A DNA stretch of 60,163 nucleotides from Alphaproteobacteria bacterium (GTDB taxonomy: Bacteria; Pseudomonadota; Alphaproteobacteria; UBA2966): assembly GCA_021296255.1 (NCBI GenBank), contig JAGWAU010000022.1, forward strand, positions 1-60,163, in the 5' to 3' direction. The notes below the pieces were generated by a model. It was not told the origin of the DNA, made no database searches, and saw only the letters and a program-made list of their open reading frames with translations. Shown here one piece after another: positions 42,031 through 52,986 of the stretch; the stretch's first letter is position 1; each line of letters starts with the position of its first letter. The translations under genes and the position numbers were made by a program.

Positions 42031-42214
42031 GCGCACGAGCATTCGCTTTGGCTCAAGGAACCATCGGTTAATTGTCGTCCCATGAACGGTGCAGGCGCAT
42101 GGAGCCCTCCATAGCTGGGGCGCGCCAACGCCGCGACTAGGCGGCTTGCCTCATCATTTCTTTTTTGTAGTCCTTCAGCGAGTCCGTGTTGGGACCCACG
42201 GTGGCCTCGTAGCG

Positions 42215-42970
42215 TCAGGTATGAGGCCGCCCGTTGGCGAGCAGATCTATATCAAGCTTGATACAATCGCCCCGATAAACAATCTCGCCGATGTAGATCG
42301 CCGTGCCGTGGTCATCCACGACCACACAGTGCGCCTCGGCGGTCGGCGAGCTGAGCGCGATATTCAGGTGGCTGGCTGCCACAGTATCGGCGCCACCAAT
42401 GACCAGCGTCTGATGGGCCCGTGCGATAGCGATGCCCTCAAGTCTGGACAACACCGACAGCGCCGCTTGCACCTGAAATGCCTGGGGCGCCAAATCATAG
42501 ACATGCCTGGCCAGGTGCACTCCGACCAGGGCGTACGGTTCGTCGTCGCGTGACTGGATGCTCCGGATATACTCGTAGTCTGCGGCAGGTTCACCTTCGC
42601 CAGCGGCCAGGCGAGGGCAGGGCGTCGGTATCTCTGCTGGGATCATGCGTGGGACGTTGTCCTCTATGGTCGCGACGAGCGAGGCCCAGTTGGTCTTCAG
42701 TCTGAGCCAACGCTTGTCCGTGATCTCCTGCGAGACGAAAGTCCCCTTGCCTTGTTGGCGCCGAACCAACCCTTCTTTCTGAAGCACATCCAGCGCCTGT
42801 CTGACGGTGACCCTGGCCACCTGAAACTCGGCCTGGAGCTGCTCGAGGGTCGAGATCTTCTGGCCCCGCGACCAATGCGCTTCTTCTATGCGTCTGCGCA
42901 GAGTTGCCGCGACCTGAAGATAGAGCGGTATGCGGCTACGCTGGTAGGTCTTGGCGAGTTGCACGACCAT
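42215..42970 (-). CDS. GntR/HutC-family transcriptional regulator
   Basis: A 251-residue repressor-type protein. The GntR winged helix is at about 13-80 (IPLYLQVAATLRRRIEE, VARVTVRQALDVL, GLVRRQQGKGTFV). The C-terminal half (YEYIRSIQSRDDEPYALV, IARAHQTLVIGGADT, YIGEIVYRGDCIKL) is a UTRA ligand-binding domain. It diverges from the hydantoinase gene over a 290-bp gap, so it probably controls that gene, responding to a metabolite of the pathway. Confidence 0.88.
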   Translation of the reverse strand: MVVQLAKTYQRSRIPLYLQVAATLRRRIEEAHWSRGQKISTLEQLQAEFQVARVTVRQALDVLQKEGLVRRQQGKGTFVSQEITDKRWLRLKTNWASLVATIEDNVPRMIPAEIPTPCPRLAAGEGEPAADYEYIRSIQSRDDEPYALVGVHLARHVYDLAPQAFQVQAALSVLSRLEGIAIARAHQTLVIGGADTVAASHLNIALSSPTAEAHCVVVDDHGTAIYIGEIVYRGDCIKLDIDLLANGRPHT

Positions 42971-43260
42971 AGGAATGTTCCGTACATGCTACCAATCTAC
43001 CCAATAAGAGCACACTCAACCGTTCTTGCCTATCATGCCGCCGACGCGGGTATTCGCCCCCGCGTGGCGCGAGGTTGTCCGATGGTCGCCGACTGCAGGG
43101 CACAAGTATTTCCATAAGTTAGATTATTGTATGGTCTTTCCAAACTTAATACCATTGAAATTCGCCAGCGGCATCTCGACCGTCGGCTGGACATTCGTTC
43201 GTTCAGACGCCAAACGGCTTTCGGAAGACCGCATTTCGAGCGAGATCAGCGGGGCATGAA

Positions 43261-46200
43261 GTGAGCACGACGATTGGCAATTCCGGGCACTGGCAGTTCT
43301 GGATCGACCGGGGCGGCACTTTCACCGACCTCGTGGCCCGCCGACCCGACGGCACGCTGGTGACGCACAAGTTGCTGTCCGAAAATCCGGAGCGCTACGA
43401 AGACGCTGCGCTGCAGGGCATTCGCGACATGCTGGAGCTCTCCCCCGATGCGACGCTTCCCACGAAGTCCATCGAGGCGATCAAGATGGGCACGACCGTC
43501 GCCACCAATGCGCTGCTCGAGCGCAGGGGCGACCGCACGATGCTGCTCATCACCAAGGGGTTTGGCGATGCGCCGAGGATCGGCTATCAAAACCGGCCCC
43601 ACCTCTTCGCACGCCGGATCGTGCTCCCCGAGCTGCTTTACGAGCGGGTCGTGGAGGTCGACGAACGTTATACGGCGGAGGGCGAGGTCCTGGTCGCGAT
43701 CGACCTCGAGGGCACACGTTCGGCGCTCCAGGAAGCCTACAACGACGGCATTCGCTCCGTGGCCATCGTGTTTCTGCACGGGTATCGTTATCACGATCAT
43801 GAGGAGGCCGCGGCGGCGCTCGCCCGTGAAATCGGCTTCACCCAGGTCTCGCTTTCACACGAAGTGAGCCCGTTGATGAAGCTCGTCGGGCGCGGCGACA
43901 CCACAGTGGTTGATGCCTATGTCACGCCGATTCTGCACCGTTACGTAGGCCGGATCGCTGCCGAGTTGGGCGGCGCACGGCTTATGTTCATGCAGTCGAA
44001 TGGCGGGCTGACTGACGCTCGATTTTTCCAGGGCAAGGACAGCATTCTGTCCGGACCGGCCGGGGGCATCGTGGGCGCGGCGCGTACCGCCGAGATGGCC
44101 GGGTGCCATAAGATCATCAGTTTCGACATGGGTGGCACCTCTACCGATGTCGCCCATTTTGCCGGCGAGTACGAACGTGCCTTCGAAACGCTGGTCGCCG
44201 GTGTGCGCATGCGTGCGCCGATGATGCGCATTCACACGGTCGCGGCGGGCGGTGGCTCGATCCTGCATTTCGACGGCGCACGCTACCGGGTTGGGCCGGA
44301 TTCCGCGGGCGCCGATCCGGGTCCCGCCTGCTACCGTCGCGGCGGGCCTCTGACCGTGACCGACGCCAACGTCATGGTGGGAAAGATCCAGCCCAGGTTC
44401 TTTCCCAGACTGTTCGGCCCGAACGGCGACGAGGCACTGGATGTCGAAATCGTCCATGCCAAGTTCGAGGCATTGGCCGCCAAGATCGAAGCCGCCACCG
44501 GCGACCGGCGTACGCCCGTGCAGGTGGCCGACGGCTTCCTCCAGATCGCCGTCGAGAACATGGTCCGCGCCATCAAGCAGATCTCGATCCAACGCGGCTA
44601 TGACGTCACCAAATATACCCTCAACTGCTTCGGCGGCGCAGGTGGGCAGCATGCCTGTCTGGTTGCCGATGCGCTCGGTATGACTCGGGTGTTCATCCAT
44701 CCCTTTGCCGGCGTGCTGTCTGCCTACGGTATGGGCCTGGCGGATCTCAGGGTGATGCGCGAGCAGGCGGTGGAGGCGATATTGAGCGACGAGCTGATCG
44801 GGGATCTCGGCAAAACCCTCGACACGCTCGAGGCAAAGAGCCGCGCCGAGTTGGTCCGCCAAGGGGTTGAAGCCTCGCGCATCAGCGGGCTTCGCAAGGT
44901 GCATCTGCGTTACGAAGGCACCGACTCACCCCTCGTGGTGAGCCTGAGCGACCGGGACCGCATGATCGCCGAATTCGAGGATGCTCACCAACAGCAGTAT
45001 GGCTTTATCGCGCCGGAAAAGCGGCACCTCGTCGAGGCGATTACGGTCGAGGTCGCCGGTGGTGCGCCCGAGGTGGCCGACCCGGAGCTCGAAGAGGCTG
45101 CCGGCGGCGCACCCAGGGCCCTGTCCGAGGTCGAGACCCATATGGCCGGCAGTTTGCGGCACACGGCGGTTTACGACCGTGCTCAATTGAAGTCCGGCGC
45201 GCGGGTTCTCGGTCCCGCCATAATCATCGAAGCTAACGCGACCACCGTCGTCGAACCGGGCTGGGCGGCGGAGGTCACCCGGCGCGACCATCTGGTACTG
45301 AACCGCGTCGAGCCGCGTCCCGGCCAATCCACGCTCAGCACTGAAGCCGATCCCGTCATGCTCGAGGTGTTCAACAACCTGTTCATGTCGATCGCCGAAC
45401 AGACCGGAGTCGTGCTGCGCAACACATCTCATTCGGTCAACATAAAGGAGCGGCTCGACTTCTCCTGCGCCATATTCGGCCCGGACGGCAATTTGGTGGC
45501 CAACGCGCCGCACATCCCGGTGCATCTCGGCTCCATGAGCGAGAGCGTCAAGACCATCGGCGAACAGCGTCAGGGGACGATCAAACCGGGCGACGTGTTC
45601 ATGCTCAATACGCCTTATAACGGCGGCACGCATCTGCCCGACATCACGGTCATCACGCCGGTGTTCGACCGGGCCAACAAGGACATTCTTTTTTATGTCG
45701 CCTCGCGCGGGCACCACGCCGAGATCGGCGGCATCACGCCGGGTTCGGTCCCGCCCGACAGCAAGCACATCGACGAGGAAGGGGTCCTGATCGACAACTT
45801 CCGTCTGGTTTCCGGCGGCAGGTTGATGGAGGACCAGACAAAGGAGCTTTTCACCACGGCGCCCTATCCCACGCGCAACTTCCATCACAATCTGGCGGAC
45901 CTCAAGGCCCAGATCGCAGCCAACGAGAAGGGTGTGCAGGAGTTGCGCAAGATGGTCGACCACTTCGGGCTGGATGTGGTGCATGCCTACATGAAGCACG
46001 TGCAGGACAACGCGGAGGAGTCTGTGCGCCGGGTCCTGGGGGTGCTCAAGGATGGCAGTTTTGTCTACGAGATGGATTCCGGTGCCAAGATTTGTGTCGC
46101 CATAAAGGTCGACCAACGCGCGCGCGAGGCGGTCATCGATTTCACCGGAACCGCGAGCCAGCAGGACAGCAACTTCAACGCGCCGTCGGCGGTCTGCATG

Positions 46201-46878
46201 GCGGCGGTGCTTTACGTGTTCCGCCTCTTGGTGGACAGCGACATTCCGCTGAACCACGGCTGCCTCAAGCCGCTCAAGATGATCATTCCGGAACGCTCGA
46301 TGCTGAGCCCGGAGTATCCTGCGGCGGTCGTCGCCGGCAATGTCGAGACCTCGCAGGCGGTCACCAACGCGGTGTTGGGCGCGTTGGGAATCATGGGGGC
46401 CGGCCAGGGTACGATGAACAACTTCACCTTCGGCAATGATGCCGGATACCAGAACTATGAGACTATCTGCGGTGGAGCCGGGGCGGGACCAGATTTCGAC
46501 GGCGCTGACGCGGTGCATACCCACATGACCAACACTCTGGCCACCGATCCGGAGATTCTTGAGTGGCGCTTTCCAGTGATCCTGGAGTCCTTCTCGATCC
46601 GCCATGGCTCTGGCGGGGCCGGGCGCCACCGGGGCGGTGATGGCATAATCCGGCGGGTTCGCTTCCGCGAGCCCATGACCGCGGCGATCGTTTCGGGTCA
46701 CCGTCGGGTCCCGCCCTATGGCATGGCCGGCGGCGAGTCCGGTAAGACCGGGCACAACTATGTGGAGCGCGCTGACGGCACGGTCGACGAGCTGTCCGGC
46801 ACCGACAAGGCCGACATGGACTCGGGCGATGTCTTCGTCATCGAGACACCCGGGGGCGGAGGCTACGGTAGGACGTGA
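43261..46878 (+). CDS. fused hydantoinase/oxoprolinase (HyuA-HyuB)
   Basis: The 1205-residue product joins both subunits. The HyuA part (about 1-690) has [15 protein letters not shown] and the ATP-binding [12 protein letters not shown]; the HyuB part (about 695-1205) has [29 protein letters not shown]-type sequence, and [20 protein letters not shown]. Such fusions are ATP-dependent 5-oxoprolinases or hydantoinases that open a cyclic amide. GTG 43261 is the start, with ATG absent nearby. The substrate is not determined; the neighbouring CoA-transferase suggests a hydantoin- or lactam-derived acid. Confidence 0.92.
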   Translation: MSTTIGNSGHWQFWIDRGGTFTDLVARRPDGTLVTHKLLSENPERYEDAALQGIRDMLELSPDATLPTKSIEAIKMGTTVATNALLERRGDRTMLLITKGFGDAPRIGYQNRPHLFARRIVLPELLYERVVEVDERYTAEGEVLVAIDLEGTRSALQEAYNDGIRSVAIVFLHGYRYHDHEEAAAALAREIGFTQVSLSHEVSPLMKLVGRGDTTVVDAYVTPILHRYVGRIAAELGGARLMFMQSNGGLTDARFFQGKDSILSGPAGGIVGAARTAEMAGCHKIISFDMGGTSTDVAHFAGEYERAFETLVAGVRMRAPMMRIHTVAAGGGSILHFDGARYRVGPDSAGADPGPACYRRGGPLTVTDANVMVGKIQPRFFPRLFGPNGDEALDVEIVHAKFEALAAKIEAATGDRRTPVQVADGFLQIAVENMVRAIKQISIQRGYDVTKYTLNCFGGAGGQHACLVADALGMTRVFIHPFAGVLSAYGMGLADLRVMREQAVEAILSDELIGDLGKTLDTLEAKSRAELVRQGVEASRISGLRKVHLRYEGTDSPLVVSLSDRDRMIAEFEDAHQQQYGFIAPEKRHLVEAITVEVAGGAPEVADPELEEAAGGAPRALSEVETHMAGSLRHTAVYDRAQLKSGARVLGPAIIIEANATTVVEPGWAAEVTRRDHLVLNRVEPRPGQSTLSTEADPVMLEVFNNLFMSIAEQTGVVLRNTSHSVNIKERLDFSCAIFGPDGNLVANAPHIPVHLGSMSESVKTIGEQRQGTIKPGDVFMLNTPYNGGTHLPDITVITPVFDRANKDILFYVASRGHHAEIGGITPGSVPPDSKHIDEEGVLIDNFRLVSGGRLMEDQTKELFTTAPYPTRNFHHNLADLKAQIAANEKGVQELRKMVDHFGLDVVHAYMKHVQDNAEESVRRVLGVLKDGSFVYEMDSGAKICVAIKVDQRAREAVIDFTGTASQQDSNFNAPSAVCMAAVLYVFRLLVDSDIPLNHGCLKPLKMIIPERSMLSPEYPAAVVAGNVETSQAVTNAVLGALGIMGAGQGTMNNFTFGNDAGYQNYETICGGAGAGPDFDGADAVHTHMTNTLATDPEILEWRFPVILESFSIRHGSGGAGRHRGGDGIIRRVRFREPMTAAIVSGHRRVPPYGMAGGESGKTGHNYVERADGTVDELSGTDKADMDSGDVFVIETPGGGGYGRT

Positions 46879-46920
46879 CCGCGATGCCGATGCAGGACTA
46901 CGAACGATGTTCCGGTCAGC

Positions 46921-47874
46921 TCAGAATTTCTTCAGTCGCGGGATAATCTCCTTGGCGATGATCTCGACTTGCTCGATCTCATACCGGTAGGGCACGAAGA
47001 TAATCCTCTGCACGCCGACGTCGATATGGGCCTGTAACTGTTCGACGCATTCTTCGACCGAACCCATGATTGCACTTTCCGGGGTCGAGTCGCTCCACGA
47101 GGCGAAGTCCCACTCTGTGTGTAGCCACTGGTCCATAGGCCCCGCCACCTCTTCGCGCTTGCCGATCATGATCGGCAGTTGGTTGCAATTCTTGAGTGAA
47201 TCCGGATCCTTGCCGGCCTCTTCGGCAAAGGCGCGGACCTTGTTCCAGGATTTGGTGAAGCCTTCCGGTGTGTAGAAGTAGGTGAGCCAGCCATCCCCGG
47301 CCACAGCGGCGCGCTTGAGGACGCGGTCGACGTAGCCGCCGATCAAGATGGTCGGCCGGGGGGTTTGCACCGGTTTGGGAAACATCACGGAGTTGCGCAG
47401 GTTGTGCGGCGGGTATTCCCCCCTAACCATGTCCTCCTGCCACAGCCGGGTCATGATCTCGAGGTTCCGATCCATGATCTCGCCGCGCTTCGTGAAATCG
47501 ATGCCGACGGCGTCGAACTCCCGCTTATACCAGCCCGAGGCCATGCCAAGGACGAGGCGGCCGTTCGAGATCTGATCGATACTTGAGAGCTGCTTGGCGA
47601 GCACGAGGGGATTGCGCAACGGCAGCACCAGGATGCCCGTGCCCAGCTTGATAGTCGAGGTGCGCGCGGCCACGGCGGTTAGCAGGGACAACGATTCGAT
47701 TATCGGGAAGTGGGGATCGACGCCCAGCAGGATGTGGTCCCAGACCCAGACCGATTCGTAGCCCAACTCCTCCATGCGGACGCCGTACTCGATCAACGCC
47801 CCGGCATCGGGAAGCTCAGGATAGGCTTGAAAGTTCCGCATGGCGATGCCGAAGGTCGTCGCATGTTTCGCCAT
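46921..47874 (-). CDS. LLM-class flavin-dependent oxidoreductase
   Basis: A 317-residue luciferase-like monooxygenase or F420-dependent enzyme. The TIM-barrel opening is EYGVRMEELGYESVWVWDH, then GTGILVLPLRNPLVLAKQ, SNGRLVLGMASGWYKREF and RPTILIGGYV. It resembles the TIGR03619-type subgroup; FMNH2 versus F420 cannot be told. It lies last in a minus-strand run after a PLP enzyme and a CoA-transferase. Confidence 0.85.
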   Translation of the reverse strand: MAKHATTFGIAMRNFQAYPELPDAGALIEYGVRMEELGYESVWVWDHILLGVDPHFPIIESLSLLTAVAARTSTIKLGTGILVLPLRNPLVLAKQLSSIDQISNGRLVLGMASGWYKREFDAVGIDFTKRGEIMDRNLEIMTRLWQEDMVRGEYPPHNLRNSVMFPKPVQTPRPTILIGGYVDRVLKRAAVAGDGWLTYFYTPEGFTKSWNKVRAFAEEAGKDPDSLKNCNQLPIMIGKREEVAGPMDQWLHTEWDFASWSDSTPESAIMGSVEECVEQLQAHIDVGVQRIIFVPYRYEIEQVEIIAKEIIPRLKKF

Positions 47875-47932
47875 CTGCGCCTCCTGTTGATCTGGAAATA
47901 TTGAACCAGTACCGGAAACCGGCCAGACCTAT

Positions 47933-48703
47933 TCAGGCCGTATAGAGGCGGTCGGGATCAAGCTCGTTCAGAACCGCGAGCTCGTTTGCGCTCGGCGGCT
48001 CGGTGGTTTTCGCTTCGGGATCGATCCAGATGTCGAAACCGGTGTTGTCCCGCACCTGCTCGGCCGTCACGCCGGGGTGCAGGGTCTCGACCTTCATGCG
48101 TTTGGTCACTCCATCGAATGCCAGTATCGCCAAGTCCGTGACGACGCGGTACATGCCGCCGCTCACCAAGCCCGAGTCCCGGCGATGGGTCGTACCTTCG
48201 AGATAACCCGGGCTGGTCACGAAATCGACCTTTTCCACGAAGCGGCGCTTCTCGTGCTTCATGGCGACGATCATCTGCGTCAGGCTGGAAATGTCGTTGC
48301 CGCCGCCGGTTCCGGGCAGTCGGATCGCCGGCGCGTCGGGATCGCCGATGAACGAGCTGTTGAGGTTGCCGTACTGGTCGATCTGCGCGCCGCCCATAAA
48401 GCCGACGTCGACGTAACCGCGCTGCAACAGCAAGAGCACGTCGGTGATGCTGAGCAGCATGTTGGCGCGCTTGGTGCAGCGCTGCTCGTTGGTCGAGGGG
48501 GGCAGTTCGCCGGGAACCACGAAGGGGCCTAGGACGCCACCTTCGAAGAGTATGGTCAGTCCAGGTCCGTGCAGCCGCTGGGCCAGGGTCGCAGCCAGGA
48601 GCGGGATACCGACGCCGGCGAAGACGCACTGCCCGTCCATCAAAAGCCGTGCACTCATGACCGCGAGTAGCTCGGACGCCGTATAGCCGCTCCGTTCAAT
48701 CAT
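47933..48703 (-). CDS. class I CoA-transferase, beta subunit
   Basis: A 256-residue beta subunit of the glutaconate/IpdB-type CoA-transferases. GVGIPLLAATLAQRLHGPG and LTILFEGGVLG (a candidate for the region of the catalytic Glu) open the fold; VGFMGGAQIDQYGNLNSS and LPGTGGGNDISS follow. The start overlaps the alpha stop (ATG 48703; 48706 is equally possible). The pair transfers CoA from acetyl- or succinyl-CoA to an organic acid. Confidence 0.88.
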   Translation of the reverse strand: MIERSGYTASELLAVMSARLLMDGQCVFAGVGIPLLAATLAQRLHGPGLTILFEGGVLGPFVVPGELPPSTNEQRCTKRANMLLSITDVLLLLQRGYVDVGFMGGAQIDQYGNLNSSFIGDPDAPAIRLPGTGGGNDISSLTQMIVAMKHEKRRFVEKVDFVTSPGYLEGTTHRRDSGLVSGGMYRVVTDLAILAFDGVTKRMKVETLHPGVTAEQVRDNTGFDIWIDPEAKTTEPPSANELAVLNELDPDRLYTA

Positions 48704-49649
48704 CATAGATGCTCCTGCCTCGCCGCGTGGCGTCGAGCATGTTGGAGATGCCCAGCAGGCCGAGATACTCGGACCAGCTTTCGGGGCCGTAATAGTAGCG
48801 CTCAAGGTATTCCGTAGCGCCAATCACCGGGTCCTTGCGAATCAATTCCGCGTACTGGTCCAGGTGCACGAAGAACGGTTCGTACATGCCATAGCATTCG
48901 TGCGGCGCAGAGCCATAGGGCACCTCGATGACGGCGTCGACGGTGAAAAAGGGAATCTTCGTCTGATCGGGCGCCCGGCGGATCTGATCGTTCGAGACGA
49001 TCCGCTCGGTGGTCAGGATGACGCGGTTCGCCGCCATCGCGATGTCGGCATCCATGAACTGCAGGCCGTCGATCTGGGCGTTGCCGTAAGCATCGCAGCG
49101 CTGGACATGGATCAGGGCGACGTCCGGGTTGAGCGCCGGAAGCAGCATCAAGCGCTCGCCCGTATAAGGACAGTCCAACTCCTCAACGTCCGGGAGTTGG
49201 CCCGCCACGCCCGAGCCCAGCATCGAGCGGGTCGGCATGAAGGGTATGCCCATGGCGCCGGCACGGAAGCGCAGGCCGATGGACATGTGGCTCCACTCCT
49301 CGAAACGGGCCTGTTTCGTTTCGGTATAGTGGCGCATGACCTTTGAAATGCCCCAGACGATGCCCTGGCTGAACCAGCTCGTCATAATGTGCTGGCTGAC
49401 GCCGGAGACGTACAGCAGGTCGCCCTCGGTGGAAACGATGCTGCGGGAGATTTTGAGATTCTTCTTCTTCTCCCGAATCAGGGTCCGGATCATCGCCATT
49501 GGCGTACGCGAAAGGGTGCAACCGCCGAGTGCGACGTGATTTCCGTCGCCAACGAGAGATGCCGCCGCCTCCAGGGACATAACCTTTTCGCGCAAGCTGC
49601 GGTCCCTTGCGGCCGTTTTCTCTCTCAGGTTGAGGTAGGGTTGCACCAT
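48696..49649 (-). CDS. class I CoA-transferase, alpha subunit
   Basis: A 317-residue alpha subunit. VALGGCTLSRTPMAMIRTLI is the GxGG-like CoA motif, PALNPDVALIHVQRCDAYGN is the conserved strand and turn, and FFTVDAVIEVPYGSAPHE is characteristic of the glutaconate/IpdA group. ATG 49649 was chosen, 29 bp after the PLP enzyme stop; the open frame upstream overlaps that gene. Works with the beta subunit. Confidence 0.88.
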   Translation of the reverse strand: MVQPYLNLREKTAARDRSLREKVMSLEAAASLVGDGNHVALGGCTLSRTPMAMIRTLIREKKKNLKISRSIVSTEGDLLYVSGVSQHIMTSWFSQGIVWGISKVMRHYTETKQARFEEWSHMSIGLRFRAGAMGIPFMPTRSMLGSGVAGQLPDVEELDCPYTGERLMLLPALNPDVALIHVQRCDAYGNAQIDGLQFMDADIAMAANRVILTTERIVSNDQIRRAPDQTKIPFFTVDAVIEVPYGSAPHECYGMYEPFFVHLDQYAELIRKDPVIGATEYLERYYYGPESWSEYLGLLGISNMLDATRRGRSIYDD

Positions 49650-49678
49650 CCACGTCGCTCCAGCTTGACGAGCCAAAC

Positions 49679-51181
49679 TCAGGTGGGCAGGTTGACTCCG
49701 GCCCTGCCGTTGAAATCCTCGATTAACTGATCCCACAGCGAAAGTGCCGCGCGAAGGCCCTGCCAGGTCCGCTGATCTTTCCGTCTATTGAAGTCTTCGA
49801 GCGCGACGCCCTGCTGTTCGACCCAGGTATAGTAACCGAGGTTGAAGATACGACTGCGGTCCTGGTGATCGAGCTCCAGGAAATGGTCGCCGCCGATGCC
49901 GGCGAGGTGCTGGCCGTAAACCTCGGCAGCAGTAACTTGGTCGAAGCCATCGGGAAAGTGGTGCTGCGCCCATTTGTCGCGTTCCGAGGCGTAGAGCGCG
50001 GCGCCGTCCGTGGCGACCGTGACGATGACGTCCTTTTCCGAGAGATCCAGACGTCGCGCCAGCTTTATGGCCGCCAGCACGTTGGCGGTGCTCGATAGGC
50101 CGAGGCTGCTCAGGCTGGCGACGAAGCCCGGGTCGAAGCCCTTCCGCCGTATCAGGAATTCGCGTCCCTCCGTACTGTTGAACAGAACGTTCAGGGAATC
50201 GCAGCTCTCGCCCGAGACACCAACCACGAAATCGCAATTCATGACGTTCTGGATAAGCGGGATATGCTTGTCGCCGATCCCCTGAATGTTGTGTTCGCCA
50301 TAACCGTTGTAGAGCATGGTCGGGCACTCCACCGGCTCGACCGCCGCTATCCGCGCGCCGCAGCGCTCCTTCAGGTAATCCCCGGCGCCGAGGGTCCCGG
50401 CAGAGCCGGTGCCGGCGACGAAGGCTGCCAGATCCAGATCCGGTTCCGTTTTGCGGAGATTCTCGAAGATCCGCTCGAGCGCTTGCCCGGTGCACAGATA
50501 ATGGACCAGATAGTTACCGAACTCCGAGAACTGATTGAGGATGACGTTCGCCTTGTCGCCCGCCAGTTCCCAGCACTTGTCGTAGATCTCTTTGACGTTG
50601 CTCTCGGAGCCGGGCGTACGCACGATGTCGTCCGGATGCATGACCCAGCTTTGAAGCCATTCGAAGCGTTCTTGGCTCATGCCCTCGGGCAGTACCGCGA
50701 CCCCATGACAGCCCAGGATGCGTGAGATGGCGATGCCACCCCTGCAATAGTTGCCGGTCGAGGGCCAGACCGCGCGTTGGGTCGTGGGATCAAACTGGCC
50801 AGTGACGATGCGCGGCGCCAGGGAGCCATAGGCGGCAAGCACTTTGTGTGCGCCAATCATGGGAAAGCGCTCGCCCAGTGCCACTGCGATCCGCGCTTTT
50901 ACTCCGGTCAGTGATTCGGGAAGCAGCAGAAAGTCCGGCACCTCCGTCCGGCCCCGGCCGCTGGCGTCGTTGAACCAGTGGACGCGAAACAGGTTTGCCG
51001 CACTGGGTACCAGCGGATCGACTGCCTCCAGCTGATACTTGATGGCGTCGGGGATTTTCGCAGGATCGGCCAGTTCGGCGAACCGGGGCAGCATGACCCC
51101 CCTTCCGCGAAGGTGTTTGACGGCCCGGTCGCGGACCGTTGCATCGACAATCTCTGTTGAAAGGCCCAAGGTAGCCGTCAC
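49679..51181 (-). CDS. PLP-dependent enzyme, cysteine synthase/TrpB fold
   Basis: From GTG 51181 the product is 500 residues (a TTG at 51229 would add 16). It has the fold-type II pattern: Lys in [15 protein letters not shown] (probable PLP lysine), [18 protein letters not shown] (phosphate/substrate loop), and [15 protein letters not shown]. It belongs to an uncharacterised group of ~480-residue cysteine synthase-like proteins; the C-terminal ~100 residues are an extra domain. As first gene of the operon with CoA-transferase and LLM enzyme it may perform a beta- or gamma-elimination yielding a keto acid; this is inference. Confidence 0.8.
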   Translation of the reverse strand: MTATLGLSTEIVDATVRDRAVKHLRGRGVMLPRFAELADPAKIPDAIKYQLEAVDPLVPSAANLFRVHWFNDASGRGRTEVPDFLLLPESLTGVKARIAVALGERFPMIGAHKVLAAYGSLAPRIVTGQFDPTTQRAVWPSTGNYCRGGIAISRILGCHGVAVLPEGMSQERFEWLQSWVMHPDDIVRTPGSESNVKEIYDKCWELAGDKANVILNQFSEFGNYLVHYLCTGQALERIFENLRKTEPDLDLAAFVAGTGSAGTLGAGDYLKERCGARIAAVEPVECPTMLYNGYGEHNIQGIGDKHIPLIQNVMNCDFVVGVSGESCDSLNVLFNSTEGREFLIRRKGFDPGFVASLSSLGLSSTANVLAAIKLARRLDLSEKDVIVTVATDGAALYASERDKWAQHHFPDGFDQVTAAEVYGQHLAGIGGDHFLELDHQDRSRIFNLGYYTWVEQQGVALEDFNRRKDQRTWQGLRAALSLWDQLIEDFNGRAGVNLPT

Positions 51182-51629
51182 TTCAGCCCCCAACGCCCGA
51201 TGACAACGAACACCTCGGCTATCGCCCAAAAAAACAGAATCTGTTTATCATCCTATCTTTAGTATCATACGCACTTTACGTGGGTAATACAAGCATTGGC
51301 GCTGCCGAATGCGTCGGCAGCATGGCATAACGTGAGAACAGCACGCAGTCATGGCAATAGCCCCACTTCAGGGAGTCGCCGAAATAGATAGTTTATGGCA
51401 CAGGAAGAAAATCCAGAGATTCGGCGCTGGTCATTTACGATTCCGGCTTTCAGTTGAGGTGGGTCAGCGATAACAGGAGTACCGCCTGAATACACGATGA
51501 GGTGTTACTCGATCTTGCGCCCAGGCTGTGGAATAAGGCTGGAGATCGATTGCGTGGGATATGGTAAACGGCAGGAAGACAGCCCTTGCAGCCGGGTTGA
51601 GAACAGATCAATCAGGAGGGATCACCAGC
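51182..51629. other. divergent intergenic region, 448 bp, with a palindrome
   Basis: It separates the PLP-enzyme operon from the GST gene and is visibly A/T-richer than neighbours. A perfect inverted repeat AAACAG-AAT-CTGTTT lies at 51232-51246, about 50 bp before the PLP start, possibly an operator. No gene is supported; a short frame from about 51497 is not convincing. Confidence 0.45.
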
Positions 51630-52280
51630 ATGCTTCTCGTCGGTCGATACACGTCGCCCTTCTCCAGGCGAGTTGCGGTGAGCCTTTGCTATCTGGGGTT
51701 CGAGTACGAGCACAAGGCGATCAACGCCTGGAACAATCTAACCGAGATGCGCAGCTATAACCCGGTAGGGCGAGTCCCGGCGCTGGTGCTCGACAACGGG
51801 GAGGTGCTGTTCGACAGCAGCGCCATCCTGGATTACCTCGACTTCCTGGTGGGTCCGGAACGGGCGCTAACCCCGCTCACAGAGCCCGAACGGCACGGCG
51901 TCATACGCGTCATCGTCTGCGCCATGGGCGCGCTTGAGAAGATGGTGCATTCGGTCTACGAGGTCGCGATGCATCCAGAAGAAAAGGTGCACGAGCCCTG
52001 GATCGACCACAACCTGAGCCAGACCGAGATGGCCCTTATCTGGCTCGATCAGATCGGCCAGACACCCTGGATGGCGGGGGAGCGCCTCACCCAAGCCGAC
52101 ATAACCACCACGGTCGTCGCTCAGTTCGCACTGGCGCGCTTTCCTGAGCGCTTTCCGCCCGGCACCTTTGCCAATCTGGACACGCTCTGCGCCCGAGTCA
52201 TGGAGCTGCCGGCTTGGCAGGAGACCATTCCCTCGCCGGAGGAGGCTAACATGAAGGTGAACATCCCCACCGAGGGGTAG
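51630..52280 (+). CDS. glutathione S-transferase family protein
   Basis: A 216-residue GST. The N-terminal thioredoxin-like domain reads YTSPFSRRVAVSLCYLG with Ser in the usual catalytic area, cis-Pro in GRVPALVLDNG, and glutathione-binding DSSAILDYLD. The all-helical C-terminal domain has the ERLTQADITTTVV N-capping motif. ATG 51630 has a good ribosome site (AGGAGG, 51615-51620). Earlier in-frame codons lack one. It may detoxify or isomerise an intermediate of the adjoining pathway. Confidence 0.88.
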   Translation: MLLVGRYTSPFSRRVAVSLCYLGFEYEHKAINAWNNLTEMRSYNPVGRVPALVLDNGEVLFDSSAILDYLDFLVGPERALTPLTEPERHGVIRVIVCAMGALEKMVHSVYEVAMHPEEKVHEPWIDHNLSQTEMALIWLDQIGQTPWMAGERLTQADITTTVVAQFALARFPERFPPGTFANLDTLCARVMELPAWQETIPSPEEANMKVNIPTEG

Positions 52281-52986
52281 CGTTCCGGTTGCCTCGGGCC
52301 GGACGGTGTTTGAGCTCTACCTCGACGAAACGGAACCCGCCGTTCTTGCCGGTGATCACGTCTTCTCGACGCCCGCCTCGCGGAAATATGGGATGTCGGC
52401 GCCCATCTCGAAGGGCGTGCCCTTACCGTTTGTAGCTCGGCGCGGGACTTTGCCTCTCTCCGTCATCCCGGACGCCGAAAGGCCCCGCTTGCGACGCTTG
52501 CAAGCAACCGGGCCATCCACCGCCGCCATGCCGGAACTTCGGAAATGCCCGATCAGCGCCAGCACCCCGCCATGGGCCATCGCGGACGCGTGATCGCCGA
52601 TGCAATACGCGTTAGTCTTCTCGGGGAGGCGCGTTCGCGCGTCAAAACCGGGCTTGATCGGGACACGCGGCATACCCAACATGAAGGATAGCCATCTCGT
52701 GTTCGGCAAGCATGCGGGATGGATGCCGTCGCGCGTTTTTTCGCCCTGGGTACCGAGGAGATAAAATCTCTGTTCGATCAAACCGGATACGGCGGCAATT
52801 TGCGGCCCCGTCCGGCCGAAGTGGCGCAGAAGATTCGCGGTCACCTCGCGTCCTCCACCGGGGAGATGGTTGGCGTCTGACCGGGGCGCAGGTTGAGTCT
52901 GCGATCGAAGCGCCGGCTTCGGCGAGGCCGCTCCGTCGCGGATGTACCGGGCGCCGGGCGGTCTGTCGCAGCGGAGGGCCGACGAT
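52281..52986. other. 706 bp without a supported gene
   Basis: A minus-strand frame is open over most of it (ending 52356). It has protein-like patches, KPGFDARTRLPEKTNAYCI and GADIPYFREAGVEKT, but also basic low-quality stretches and no known family. It could be a decayed gene. The mreB promoter is probably in the last 150 bp but is not recognisable. Confidence 0.4.

Noticed and set aside
42139..42170. Possible terminator AGGC/GCCT followed by a T-run between the permease and gntR genes
   Set aside because: A 4-bp stem is too weak to call.
43131..43155. Inverted repeat ATGGT-N15-ACCAT upstream of the hydantoinase gene, as a possible GntR operator
   Set aside because: Only 5-bp arms with a long spacer; GntR/HutC sites are usually shorter and stronger.
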